Shown piece after piece: positions 1-12,806 of a stretch of DNA of 64,000 nucleotides. The stretch's first letter is position 1, and each line of letters begins with the position of its first letter. Source of the stretch: Loxodes magnus (Eukaryota > Ciliophora > Karyorelictea > Loxodida > Loxodidae); the NCBI GenBank assembly GCA_946699065.1, contig CAMPDV010000107.1, positions 682,001 to 746,000 of the forward strand. The letters run 5' to 3'. The position numbers and the translations under genes were made by a program. The notes beneath the pieces are model-generated. The model was not told where the DNA came from, ran no database searches, and saw nothing but the letters and a program-made list of their open reading frames with translations.

Positions 1-1249
1 AATTTTAAGTAAATTAAAATAAGTTTGACTGAAATTGAATTTTGAGTAAATTAAAATAAGTGTGACTGAAATAGAATTTTAAGTAAATTAAAATAAGTTT
101 GACTGAAATTGAATTTTAAGTAAATTTAAAATAAGTGTTATTGAAATAGAATTTCAAGTAAATAAAAATCAGTTTGACTGAAATAGAATTTTAAGTAAAT
201 TAAAAAAAGTTTGACTGAAATAGAATTTTAAGTAAATTGAAATCAGTTTGACTGAAATAGAATTTTAAGTAAATTAAAATCAGTTTGATAGAATTAGAAT
301 TTTAAGTAAATTAAAATAAGTTTGACTGAAATAGAATTTTAAGTAAATTAAAATAAGTTTGACTGAAATAGAATTTTAAGTAAATTAAAATAAGTTTGAC
401 TGAAATAGAATTTTAAGTAAATTAAAATCAGTGTGACTGAAATAGAATTTTAAGTAAATTAAAATAAGTTTGACTGAAATAGTATTTTAAGTAAATAAAA
501 ATCAGTTAAACTGAAATAGAATTTTAAGTAAATTAAAATAAGTTTGACTGAAATTGAATTTTGAGTAAATTAAAATAAGTGTGACTGAAATAGAATTTCA
601 AGTAAATTAAAATAAGTTTGACTGAAATAGAATTTTAAGTAAATTAAAATAAGTGTGACTGAAATAGAATTTCCAGTAAATTAAAATAAGTTTGACTGAA
701 ATAGAATTTTAAGTAAATTAAAATAATATGACTGAAATAGAATTTTGAGTAAATTAAAATAAGTGTGACTGAAATTTAATTTTAAGTAAATTAAAATAAG
801 TATGACTGAAATAGAATTTTAAGTAAATTAAAATAAGTTTGACTGAAATAGAATTTTAAGTAAATAAAAATCAGTTAAACTGAAATAGAATTTTAAGTAA
901 ATTAAAATAAGTTTGACTGAAATAGAATTTTAAGTAAATTAAAAAAAGTTTGACTGAAATAGAATTTTAAGTAAATTGAAATCAGTTTGACTGAAATAGA
1001 ATTTCAAGTAAATTAAAATAAGTTTGACTGAAATTGAATTTTGAGTAAATTAAAATAAGTGTGACTGAAATAGAATTTTAAGTAAATTAAAATAAGTGTG
1101 ACTGAAATAGAATTTTAAGTAATTTAAAATAAGTGTGACTGAAATAGAATTTTACGTAAATTAAAATAAGTGTGACTGAAATAGAATTTTAAGTAAATTA
1201 AAATAAGTATGACTGAAATAGAATTTTGAGTAAATTAAATCAGTTTGAC

Positions 1250-2445
1250 TGAAAAAGAATTTTAAGTAAATTAAAATAAGTTTGACTGAAATTGAATTTT
1301 AAGTAAATTAAAATAGGTGTGACTGAAATAGAATTTTAAGTAAATTAAAATCAGTTTGACTGAAATAGAATTTTAAGTAAATTAAAAAAAGTTTGACTGA
1401 AATAGAATTTTAAGTAAATTGAAATCAGTTTGACTGAAATAGAATTTTAAGTAAATTAAAATCAGTTTGATAGAATTAGAATTTTAAGTAAATTAAAATA
1501 AGTTTGACTGAAATAGAATTTTAAGTAAATTAAAATAAGTATAATAGAAATAGAAATTTAAGTAAATTAAAATAAGTGTGACTGAAATAGAATTTTGAGT
1601 AAATTAAAATAAGTGTGACTGAAATAGAATTTTAAGTAAATTAAAATAAGTATAACTGAAATAGAATTTTAAGTAAATTAAAATCAGTTTGACTGAAATA
1701 GAATTTTAAGTAAATAAAATAAGTGTGACTGAAATAGAATTTTAAGTAAATTAAAATCAGTTTGACTGAAATCGAAATTTGAGTAAATTAAATAAGTGTG
1801 ACTGAAATAGAATTTTAAGTAAATTAAAATAAGTTTGACTGAAATAGAAATTTAAGTAAATAAAAATCAGTTAAACTGAAATAGAATTTTAAGTAAATTA
1901 AAATAAGTTTGACTGAAATAGAATTTTAAGTAAATTATAATCAGTTTGACTGAAATAGAATTTTAAGTAAATTAAAATAAGTTTGACTGAAATCGAAATT
2001 TGAGTAAATTAAAATAAGTTTGACTGAAATAGAATTTTAAGTAAATTAAAATAAGTGTGACTGAAATAGAATTTCCAGTAAATTAAAATAAGTTTGACTG
2101 AAATAGAATTTTAAGTAAATTAAAATAATATGACTGAAATAGAATTTTGAGTAAATTAAAATAAGTGTGACTGAAATAGAATTTTAAGTAAATTAAAATA
2201 AGTATGACTGAAATAGAATTTTAAGTAAATTAAAATCAGTTTGACTGAAATAGAATTTTAAGTAAATTAAAAAAAGTTTGACTGAAATAGAATTTTAAGT
2301 AAATTGAAATCAGTTTGACTGAAATAGAATTTTAAGTAAATTAAAATCAGTTTGACTGAAATAGAATTTTAAGTAAATTAAAATAGGTGTGACTGAAATA
2401 GAATTTTAAGTATATTAAAATAAGTGTGACTGAAATAGAATTTTA
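1250..2445 (+). repeat. 1.2-kb segment, copy 1 (second copy 7,161 bp downstream)
   Basis: About 1.2 kb here recurs at about 8,411-9,606 with a constant offset of 7,161 bp. Anchors are the ATAATAG monomer at 1,541 and 8,702, TTCCAG at 2,073 and 9,234, and AATAATATG at 2,123 and 9,284. The copies differ at scattered linker bases but keep the same length. They separate after the TATATTAAAATAAG monomer near 2,415 and 9,576, where one continues with TTTTAAG and the other with TTTCAAG. The copies are not adjacent: other domain A segments lie between them. This suggests insertion of intervening duplications, or a transfer between distant parts of the array. Confidence 0.75.
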
Positions 2446-5099
2446 AGTAAATTAAAATAATATGATGAAATAGAATTTTGAGTAAATTAAAATAAGTGTG
2501 ACTGAAATAGAATTTTAAGTAAATTAAAATAGGTGTGACTGAAATAGAAATTTAAGTAAATTAAATAAGTTTGATAGAAATAGAATTTTAAGTAAATTAA
2601 AATAAGTGTGACTGAAATAGAATTTTGAGTAAATTAAAATAAGTGTTATTGAAATAGAATTTCAAGTAAATAAAAATAAGTGTGACTGAAATAGAATTTC
2701 AAGTAAATTTAAAATAAGTTTGACTGAAATAGAATTTTAAGTAAATTGAAATCAGTTTGACTGAAATAGAATTTCAAGTAAATTAAAATAAGTTTGACTG
2801 AAATTGAATTTTGAGTAAATTAAAATAAGTTTGACTGAAATAGAATTTCAAGTAAATAAAAATCAGTTAAACTGAAATAGAATTTTAAGTAAATTAAAAT
2901 AAGTTTGACTGAAATAGAATTTTAAGTAAATTAAAATAAGTATGATAGAAATAGAATTTTAAGTAAATTAAAATAAGTGTGACTGAAAAAGAATTTTACG
3001 TAAATTAAAATCAGTTTGACTGAAATAGAATTTTAAGTTAATTGAAATCAGTTTGACTGAAATAGAATTTCAAGTAAATTAAAATAAGTTTGACTGAAAT
3101 TGAATTTTGAGTAAATTAAAATAAGTTTGACTGAAATAGAATTTCAAGTAAATAAAAATCAGTTAAACTGAAATAGAATTTTAAGTAAATTAAAATCAGT
3201 TAAACTGAAATAGAATTTTAAGTAAATTAAAATAAGTTTGACTGAAATAGAATTTTGAGTAAATTAAAATAAGTGTGACTGAAATAGAATTTCAAGTAAA
3301 TTAAAATAAGTGTGACTGAAATAGAATTTTAAGTAAATTAAAAAAAGTTTGACTGAAATAGAATTTTAAGTAAATTGAAATCAGTTTGACTGAAATAGAA
3401 TTTCAAGTAAATTAAAATAAGTTTGACTGAAATAGAATTTTAAGTAAATTAAAATAAGTATAATAGAAATAGAAATTTAAGTAAATTAAAATAAGTGTGA
3501 CTGAAATAGAATTTTAAGTAAATTAAAATAAGTTTGACTGAAATAGAATTTTAAGTAAATTAAAATAAGTATGACTGAAATAGAATTTTACGTAAATTAA
3601 AATCAGTTTGACTGAAATAGAATTTTAAGTAAATTAAAATAAGTGTGACTGAAATAGAATTTTAATTAAATTAAATAGGTGTGACTGAAATAGAATTTTA
3701 AGTAAATTAAAATAAGTGTGACTGAAATAGAATTTTAAGTAAATTAAAATAAGTTTGACTGAAAAAGTATTTTAATTAAATTAAACTAAATAAGACTGAA
3801 ATAGAATTTTAAGTAAATTAAAATAAGTTTGACTGAAATAGAATTTTAAGTAAATTATAATCAGTTTGACTGAAATAGAATTTTAAGTAAATTAAAATAA
3901 GTTTGACTGAAATAGAATTTTAAGTAAATTAAAGTAGGTGTGACTGAAAAAGTATTTTAATTAAATTAAACTAAATAAGACTGAAATAGAATTTTAAGTA
4001 AATTAAAATAAGTTTGACTGAAATAGAATTTTAAGTAAATTAAAATAAGTGTGACTGAAATAGAATTTCCAGTAAATTAAAATAAGTTTGACTGAAATAG
4101 AATTTTAAGTAAATTAAAATAATATGACTGAAATAGAATTTTGAGTAAATTAAAATAAGTGTGACTGAAATTTAATTTTAAGTAAATTAAAATAAGTATG
4201 ACTGAAATAGAATTTTAAGTAAATTAAAATCAGTTTGACTGAAATAGAATTTTAAGTAAATTAAAAAAAGTTTGACTGAAATAGAATTTTAAGTAAATTG
4301 AAATCAGTTTGACTGAAATAGAATTTCAAGTAAATTAAAATAAGTTTGACTGAAATTGAATTTTGAGTAAATTAAAATAAGTGTGACTGAAATAGAATTT
4401 TAAGTAAATTAAAATAAGTTTGACTGAAATAGAATTTTAAGTAAATAAAAATCAGTTAAACTGAAATAGAATTTTAAGTAAATTAAAATAAGTTTGACTG
4501 AAATTGAATTTTAAGTAAATAAAAATCAGTTTGACTGAAATAGAAATTTAATTAAATTAAAATAAGTTTGACTGAAATAGAATTTCAAGTAAATTAAATA
4601 AGTTTGATAGAAATAGAATTTTAAGTAAATTAAAATAAGTTTGACTGAAATAGAATTTTAAGTAAATTAAAATAAGTGTGACTGAAATAGAATTTTAAGT
4701 AAATTAAAATTAGTTTGACTGAAATCGAAATTTGAGTAAATTAAATAAGTGTGACTGAAATAGAATTTTAAGTAAATTAAAATAGGTGTGACTGAAATAG
4801 AATTTTAAGTAAATTAAAATAAGTTTGACTGAAATAGAATTTTAAGTTAATTAAAATCAGTTTGACTGAAATAGAATTTTAAGTAAATTAAAATCAGTAT
4901 AATAGAAATAGAAATTTAAGTAAATTATAATCAGTTTGACTGAAATAGAATTTTAAGTAAATTAAAATAAGTTTGACTGAAATAGAATTTTAAGTAAATT
5001 AAAATAAGTATAATAGAAATAGAAATTTAAGTAAATTAAAATAAGTGTGACTGAAAAAGTATTTTAATACAATTAAACTAAATAAGACTGAAATAGAAT

Positions 5100-6576
5100 T
5101 TTAAGTAAATTAAAATAAGTATAATAGAAATAGAAATTTAAGTAAATTAAAATAAGTGTGACTGAAATAGAATTTTGAGTAAATTAAAATAAGTGTGACT
5201 GAAATAGAATTTTAAGTAAATTAAAATAAGTGTGACTGAAATAGAATTTCAAGTAAATTAAAATAAGTGTTATTGAAATAGAATTTCAAGTAAATAAAAA
5301 TCAGTTAAACGTAAATAGAATTTTAAGTAAATTAAAATAAGTTTGACTGAAATAGAATTTTAAGTAAATAATATAAGTGTGACTGAAATAGAATTTTAAG
5401 TAAATTAAAATAAGTTTGACTGAAATAGAATTTTAAGTAAATAAAAATCAGTTAAACTGAAATAGAATTTTAAGTAAATTAAAATAAGTTTGACTGAAAT
5501 AGAATTTTGAGTAAATTAAAATAAGTGTGACTGAAATAGAATTTCAAGTAAATTAAAATCAGTTTGACTGAAATCGAAATTTGAGTAAATTAAATAAGTG
5601 TGATTGAAATAGAATTTTAAGTAAATTAAAATAAGTGTGACTGAAATAGAATTTTAAGTAAATTAAAATAAGTGCGACTGAAATTTAATTTTAAGTAAAT
5701 TAAAATAAGTATGACTGAAATAGAATTTTAAGTAAATTAAAATCAGTGTGACTGAAATAGAATTTTAAGTAAATTAAAATAAGTTTGACTGAAATAGTAT
5801 TTTAAGTAAATAAAAATCAGTTAAACTGAAATAGAATTTTAAGTAAATTAAAATAAGTTTGACTGAAATTGAATTTTGAGTAAATTAAAATAAGTGTGAC
5901 TGAAATAGAATTTCAAGTAAATTAAAATAAGTTTGACTGAAATAGAATTTTAAGTAAATTAAAATAAGTGTGACTGAAATAGAATTTCCAGTAAATTAAA
6001 ATAAGTTTGACTGAAATAGAATTTTAAGTAAATTAAAATAATATGACTGAAATAGAATTTTGAGTAAATTAAAATAAGTGTGACTGAAATTTAATTTTAA
6101 GTAAATTAAAATAAGTATGACTGAAATAGAATTTTAAGTAAATTAAAATCAGTTTGACTGAAATAGAATTTTAAGTAAATTAAAAAAAGTTTGACTGAAA
6201 TAGAATTTTAAGTAAATTGAAATCAGTTTGACTGAAATAGAATTTCAAGTAAATTAAAATAAGTTTGACTGAAATTGAATTTTGAGTAAATTAAAATAAG
6301 TGTGACTGAAATAGAATTTTAAGTAAATTAAAATAAGTTTGACTGAAATAGAATTTTAAGTAAATAAAAATCAGTTAAACTGAAATAGAATTTTAAGTAA
6401 ATTAAAATAAGTTTGACTGAAATTGAATTTTAAGTAAATAAAAATCAGTTTGACTGAAATAGAATTTTAATTAAATTAAAATAAGTTTGACTGAAATAGA
6501 ATTTCAAGTAAATTAAATAAGTTTGATAGAAATAGAATTTTAAGTAAATTAAAATAAGTGTGACTGAAATAGAATT
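5100..6576 (+). repeat. 1,699-bp higher-order segment, copy 1
   Basis: This segment recurs 1,699 bp downstream (about 6,800-8,275). Exact anchors are AACGTAAATAG (G at 5,311 and 7,010) and AGTGCGACTG (5,671 and 7,370). The TTCCAG anchors (5,986 and 7,685) agree. Left of about 5,260 the offset is 1,698 because one copy has an extra T in the monomer before GTGTTATTG. The copies separate on the right where one reads GAATTTCAAG and the other GAATTTGAAG. The unit is about 46 monomers long. Confidence 0.8.
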
Positions 6577-6799
6577 TCAAGTAAATTTAAAATAAGTGTT
6601 ATTGAAATAGAATTTCAAGTAAATAAAAATCAGTTAAACGTAAATAGAATTTTAAGTAAATTAAAATAAGTTTGACTGAAATAGAATTTTAAGTAAATAA
6701 TATAAGTGTGACTGAAATAGAATTTTAAGTAAATTAAAATATATGTGATTGAAATAGAATTACAAATAAATTAAAATTAGTTTGACTGAAATAGAATTT

Positions 6800-8275
6800 T
6801 AAGTAAATTAAAATAAGTTTGACTGAAATAGAATTTTAAGTAAATTAAAATAAGTGTGACTGAAATAGAATTTTGAGTAAATTAAAATAAGTGTGACTGA
6901 AATAGAATTTTAAGTAAATTAAAATAAGTGTGACTGAAATAGAATTTCAAGTAAATTTAAAATAAGTGTTATTGAAATAGAATTTCAAGTAAATAAAAAT
7001 CAGTTAAACGTAAATAGAATTTTAAGTAAATTAAAATAAGTTTGACTGAAATAGAATTTTAAGTAAATAATATAAGTGTGACTGAAATAGAATTTTAAGT
7101 AAATTAAAATAAGTTTGACTGAAATAGAATTTTAAGTAAATAAAAATCAGTTAAACTGAAATAGAATTTTAAGTAAATTAAAATAAGTTTGACTGAAATA
7201 GAATTTTGAGTAAATTAAAATAAGTGTGACTGAAATAGAATTTCAAGTAAATTAAAATCAGTTTGACTGAAATCGAAATTTGAGTAAATTAAATAAGTGT
7301 GATTGAAATAGAATTTTAAGTAAATTAAAATAAGTGTGACTGAAATAGAATTTTAAGTAAATTAAAATAAGTGCGACTGAAATTTAATTTTAAGTAAATT
7401 AAAATAAGTATGACTGAAATAGAATTTTAAGTAAATTAAAATCAGTGTGACTGAAATAGAATTTTAAGTAAATTAAAATAAGTTTGACTGAAATAGTATT
7501 TTAAGTAAATAAAAATCAGTTAAACTGAAATAGAATTTTAAGTAAATTAAAATAAGTTTGACTGAAATTGAATTTTGAGTAAATTAAAATAAGTGTGACT
7601 GAAATAGAATTTCAAGTAAATTAAAATAAGTTTGACTGAAATAGAATTTTAAGTAAATTAAAATAAGTGTGACTGAAATAGAATTTCCAGTAAATTAAAA
7701 TAAGTTTGACTGAAATAGAATTTTAAGTAAATTAAAATAATATGACTGAAATAGAATTTTGAGTAAATTAAAATAAGTGTGACTGAAATTTAATTTTAAG
7801 TAAATTAAAATAAGTATGACTGAAATAGAATTTTAAGTAAATTAAAATCAGTTTGACTGAAATAGAATTTTAAGTAAATTAAAAAAAGTTTGACTGAAAT
7901 AGAATTTTAAGTAAATTGAAATCAGTTTGACTGAAATAGAATTTCAAGTAAATTAAAATAAGTTTGACTGAAATTGAATTTTGAGTAAATTAAAATAAGT
8001 GTGACTGAAATAGAATTTTAAGTAAATTAAAATAAGTTTGACTGAAATAGAATTTTAAGTAAATAAAAATCAGTTAAACTGAAATAGAATTTTAAGTAAA
8101 TTAAAATAAGTTTGACTGAAATTGAATTTTAAGTAAATAAAAATCAGTTTGACTGAAATAGAATTTTAATTAAATTAAAATAAGTTTGACTGAAATAGAA
8201 TTTCAAGTAAATTAAATAAGTTTGATAGAAATAGAATTTTAAGTAAATTAAAATAAGTGTGACTGAAATAGAATT
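6800..8275 (+). repeat. 1,699-bp higher-order segment, copy 2
   Basis: This is the second copy of the segment at about 5,100-6,576. It carries the same rare markers in the same order: AACGTAAATAG, an AATATAAGTGTG linker, AGTGCGACTG, GAAATTTAATT, TTCCAG and AATAATATG. A related form of the AGTGCGACTG region returns at 18,421 and 20,527 in the later A-type domain. The short stretch between the two copies (about 6,577-6,800) repeats the AACGTAAATAG monomer a third time near 6,640, so a smaller duplication of about 370 bp is nested at the junction. Confidence 0.78.
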
Positions 8276-8410
8276 TGAAGTAAATTAAAATTAGTTTGAC
8301 TGAAATCGAAATTTGAGTAAATTAAATAAGTGTGACTGAAATAGAATTTTAAGTAAATTAAAATAGGTGTGACTGAAATTGAAATTTGAGTAAATTAAAA
8401 TAAGTGTGAC

Positions 8411-9606
8411 TGAAATAGAATTTTAAGTAAATTAAAATAAGTTTGACTGAAATTGAATTTTAAGTAAATTAAAATAAGTTTGACTGAAATAGAATTTTAA
8501 GTAAATTAAAATCAGTTTGACTGAAATAGAATTTTAAGTAAATTAAAAAAAGTTTGACTGAAATAGAATTTTAAGTAAATTGAAATCAGTTTGACTGAAA
8601 TAGAATTTTAAGTAAATTAAAATCAGTTTGATAGAATTAGAATTTTAAGTAAATTAAAATAAGTTTGACTGAAATAGAATTTTAAGTAAATTAAAATAAG
8701 TATAATAGAAATAGAAATTTAAGTAAATTAAAATAAGTGTGACTGAAATAGAATTTTGAGTAAATTAAAATAAGTGTGACTGAAATAGAATTTTAAGTAA
8801 ATTAAAATAAGTATAACTGAAATAGAATTTTAAGTAAATTAAAATCAGTTTGACTGAAATAGAATTTTAAGTAAATAAAATAAGTGTGACTGAAATAGAA
8901 TTTTAAGTAAATTAAAATAAGTTTGACTGAAATAGAATTTTAAGTAAATAAAATAAGTGTGACTGAAATAGAATTTTAAGTAAATTAAAATAAGTTTGAC
9001 TGAAATAGAATTTTAAGTAAATAAAAATCAGTTAAACTGAAATAGAATTTTAAGTAAATTAAAATAAGTTTGACTGAAATAGAATTTTAAGTAAATTATA
9101 ATCAGTTTGACTGAAATAGAATTTTAAGTAAATTAAAATAAGTTTGACTGAAATCGAAATTTGAGTAAATTAAAATAAGTTTGACTGAAATAGAATTTTA
9201 AGTAAATTAAAATAAGTGTGACTGAAATAGAATTTCCAGTAAATTAAAATAAGTTTGACTGAAATAGAATTTTAAGTAAATTAAAATAATATGACTGAAA
9301 TAGAATTTTGAGTAAATTAAAATAAGTGTGACTGAAATAGAATTTTAAGTAAATTAAAATAAGTATGACTGAAATAGAATTTTAAGTAAATTAAAATCAG
9401 TTTGACTGAAATAGAATTTTAAGTAAATTAAAAAAAGTTTGACTGAAATAGAATTTTAAGTAAATTGAAATCAGTTTGACTGAAATAGAATTTTAAGTAA
9501 ATTAAAATCAGTTTGACTGAAATAGAATTTTAAGTAAATTAAAATAGGTGTGACTGAAATAGAATTTTAAGTATATTAAAATAAGTGTGACTGAAATAGA
9601 ATTTCA
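8411..9606 (+). repeat. 1.2-kb segment, copy 2 (first copy 7,161 bp upstream)
   Basis: This pairs with about 1,250-2,445 at an offset of 7,161 bp. It includes a short duplication of AAATAAAATAAGTGTG linker monomers near 8,875 and 8,950, where the first copy has a CAGTTTG, ATCGAAATTTGAG pair. Its end leads into a TTAATTAAATTAAACTAAATAAG monomer that is typical of junctions throughout the array. Confidence 0.72.
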
Positions 9607-10364
9607 AGTAAATTAAAATTAGTTTGACTGAAATAGAATTTTAATTAAATTAAACTAAATAAGACTGAAATAGAATTTTAAGTAAATTAAAATAGGTGTG
9701 ACTGAAATAGAAATTTAAGTAAATTAAATAAGTTTGATAGAAATAGAATTTTAAGTAAATTAAAATAAGTATGACTGAAATAGAATTTTGAGTAAATTAA
9801 AATAAGTTTGACTGAAATAGAATTTTAAGTAAATTAAAATCAGTTTGACTGAAATAGAATTTTAAGTAAATTAAAAAAAGTTTGACTGAAATAGAATTTT
9901 AAGTAAATTGAAATCAGTTTGACTGAAATAGAATTTCAAGTAAATTAAAATAAGTTTGACTGAAATTGAATTTTGAGTAAATTAAAATAAGTTTGACTGA
10001 AATAGAATTTCAAGTAAATAAAAATCAGTTAAACTGAAATAGAATTTTAAGTAAATTAAAATAAGTTTGACTGAAATAGAATTTTAAGTAAATTAAAATA
10101 AGTATGATAGAAATAGAATTTTAAGTAAATTAAAATAAGTGTGACTGAAAAAGAATTTTACGTAAATTAAAATCAGTTTGACTGAAATAGAATTTTAAGT
10201 TAATTAAAATAAGTGTGACTGAAATTGAATTTTAAGTAAATTAAAATAAGTTTGACTGAAATAGAATTTTAAGTAAATTAAAATCAGTTTGACTGAAATA
10301 GAATTTTAAGTAAATTAAAATAAGTTTGACTGAAATTGAATTTTAAGTAAATTAAAATAAGTTT

Positions 10365-12806
10365 GACTGAAATAGAATTTTAAGTAAATTAAAATCAGTT
10401 TGACTGAAATAGAATTTTAAGTAAATTAAAAAAAGTTTGACTGAAATAGAATTTTAAGTAAATTGAAATCAGTTTGACTGAAATAGAATTTTAAGTAAAT
10501 TAAAATCAGTTTGATAGAATTAGAATTTTAAGTAAATTAAAAAAAGTTTTACTGAAATAGAATTTTGAGTAAATTAAAATAAGTGTGACTGAAATAGAAT
10601 TTTAAGTAAATTAAAATAAGTTTGACTGAAAAAGAATTTTAAGAAAATTAAAATAAGTTTGACTGAAATAGAATTTTAAGTAAATTAAAATCAGTTTAAC
10701 TGAAATCGAAATTTGAGTAAATTAAATAAGTGTGATTGAAATAGAATTTTAAGTAAATTAAAATAAGTGTGACTGAAATAGAATTTTAAGTAAATTAAAA
10801 TAAGTTTGACTGAAATAGAATTTTGAGTAAATTAAAATAAGTGTGACTGAAAAAGTATTTTTGCGTAAATCAAAATAAATATGACTGAAATAGAATTTTA
10901 AGTAAATTAAAATTAGTTTGAATGAAATTGAATTTTAATTAAATTAAAATAAGTTTGATAGAACTAGAATTTTAAGTAAATTCAAATCAGTTTGACTGAA
11001 AAAGTATTTTAATTAAATCAAAATAAATATGACTGAAATAGAATTTTAAGTAAATTAAATAAGTGTGACTGAAATAGAAATTTAAGTAAATTAAAATAAG
11101 TGTGACTGAAATAGAATTTTAAGTAAATTAAAATAAGTTTGACTGAAATAGAATTTTAAGTAAATTAAAATAAGTTTGACTGAAATAGAATTTTAAGTAA
11201 ATTAAAATAGGTGTGACTGAAATAGAATTTCAAGTAAATTAAAATAAGTTTGACTGAAATAGAATTTTAAGTAAATTAAACTAAATAAGACTGAAATAGA
11301 ATTTTGAGTAAATTAAAATTAGTTTGAATGAAATTGAATTTTAATTAAATTAAAATAAGTTTGATAGAACTAGAATTTTAAGTAAATTCAAATCAGTTTG
11401 ACTGAAAAAGTATTTTAATTAAATCAAAATAAATATGACTGAAATAGAATTTTGAGTAAATTAAAATCAGTTTGACTGAAATAGAAATTTAAGTAAATTA
11501 AAATAGGTTTGACTGAAATAGAATTTTAAGTAAATTAAAATTAGTTTGAATGAAATTGAATTTTAATTAAATTAAAATAAGTTTGATAGAACTAGAATTT
11601 TAAGTAAATTCAAATCAGTTTGACTGAAAAAGTATTTTAATTAAATCAAAATAAATATGACTGAAATAGAATTTTGAGTAAATTAAAATCAGTTTGACTG
11701 AAATAGAAATTTAAGTAAATTAAAATCAGTTTGACTGAAATAGAATTTTAATTAAATTAAAATAAGTGTGACTGAAATAGAATTTTAATTAAATTAAAAT
11801 AAGTGTGACTGAAAAAGTATTTTTGCGTAAATCAAAATAAATATGACTGAAATAGAATTTTAAGTAAATTAAAATCAGTTTGATAGAATTAGAATTTTAA
11901 GTAAATTAAAAAAAGTTTTACTGAAATAGAATTTTGAGTAAATTAAAATAAGTGTGACTGAAATAGAATTTTAAGTAAATTAAAATAAGTTTGACTGAAA
12001 AAGAATTTTAAGAAAATTAAAATAAGTTTGACTGAAATAGAATTTTAAGTAAATTAAAATCAGTTTAACTGAAATAGAATTTTAAGTAAATTAAAATCAG
12101 TTTGACTGAAATAGAATTTTAAGTAAATTAAAATAAGTGTGACTGAAATAGAATTTTAAGTAAATTAAAATAAGTTTGACTGAAATAGAATTTTGAGTAA
12201 ATTAAAATAAGTGTGACTGAAAAAGTATTTTTGCGTAAATCAAAATAAATATGACTGAAATAGAATTTTAAGTAAATTAAAATTAGTTTGAATGAAATTG
12301 AATTTTAATTAAATTAAAATAAGTTTGATAGAACTAGAATTTTAAGTAAATTCAAATCAGTTTGACTGAAAAAGTATTTTAATTAAATCAAAATAAATAT
12401 GACTGAAATAGAATTTTAAGTAAATTAAATAAGTGTGACTGAAATAGAAATTTAAGTAAATTAAAATAAGTGTGACTGAAATAGAATTTTAAGTAAATTA
12501 AAATAAGTTTGACTGAAATAGAATTTTAAGTAAATTAAAATAAGTTTGACTGAAATAGAATTTTAAGTAAATTAAAATAGGTGTGACTGAAATAGAATTT
12601 CAAGTAAATTAAAATAAGTTTGACTGAAATAGAATTTTAAGTAAATTAAACTAAATAAGACTGAAATAGAATTTTGAGTAAATTAAAATTAGTTTGAATG
12701 AAATTGAATTTTAATTAAATTAAAATAAGTTTGATAGAACTAGAATTTTAAGTAAATTCAAATCAGTTTGACTGAAAAAGTATTTTAATTAAATCAAAAT
12801 AAATAT
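10365..12806 (+). repeat. 2,442-bp higher-order repeat, unit 1
   Basis: This is the first of two adjacent units of 2,442 bp. Anchors at this exact offset are AAGAAAATTA (10,641 and 13,083; 12,010 and 14,452) and TTGCG (10,861 and 13,303; 11,823 and 14,265; 12,231 and 14,673). The unit is itself compound: about 11,880-12,806 repeats about 10,510-11,437 at an offset of 1,369-1,370 bp. I saw no difference between unit 1 and unit 2 in the stretches compared, so the copying looks recent or the units have been homogenised. The unit contains about 66 monomers. No gene is present. Confidence 0.85.

Larger units (their letters stand above)
1..10360 (+). repeat. Satellite domain A
   Basis: This stretch is satellite only. 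It is marked by variants that are rare or absent in the following block: TTCCAG cores, short monomers with AATAATATG, CAGTTAAAC linkers, GTGTTATTG boxes, ATCGAAATTTGAG and AAAAAAAGTTTG. TTCCAG at 671, 2,073, 4,067, 5,986, 7,685 and 9,234 is followed in every case 50 bp later by AATAATATG. The spacings are 1,402, 1,994, 1,919, 1,699 and 1,549 bp, so the domain consists of large segments copied with changing length and not of one fixed higher-order repeat. Similar monomers return between about 16.5 and 23.4 kb, which suggests a common origin for both blocks. The right boundary is where the 2,442-bp unit of domain B begins. No gene is visible. Confidence 0.8.
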
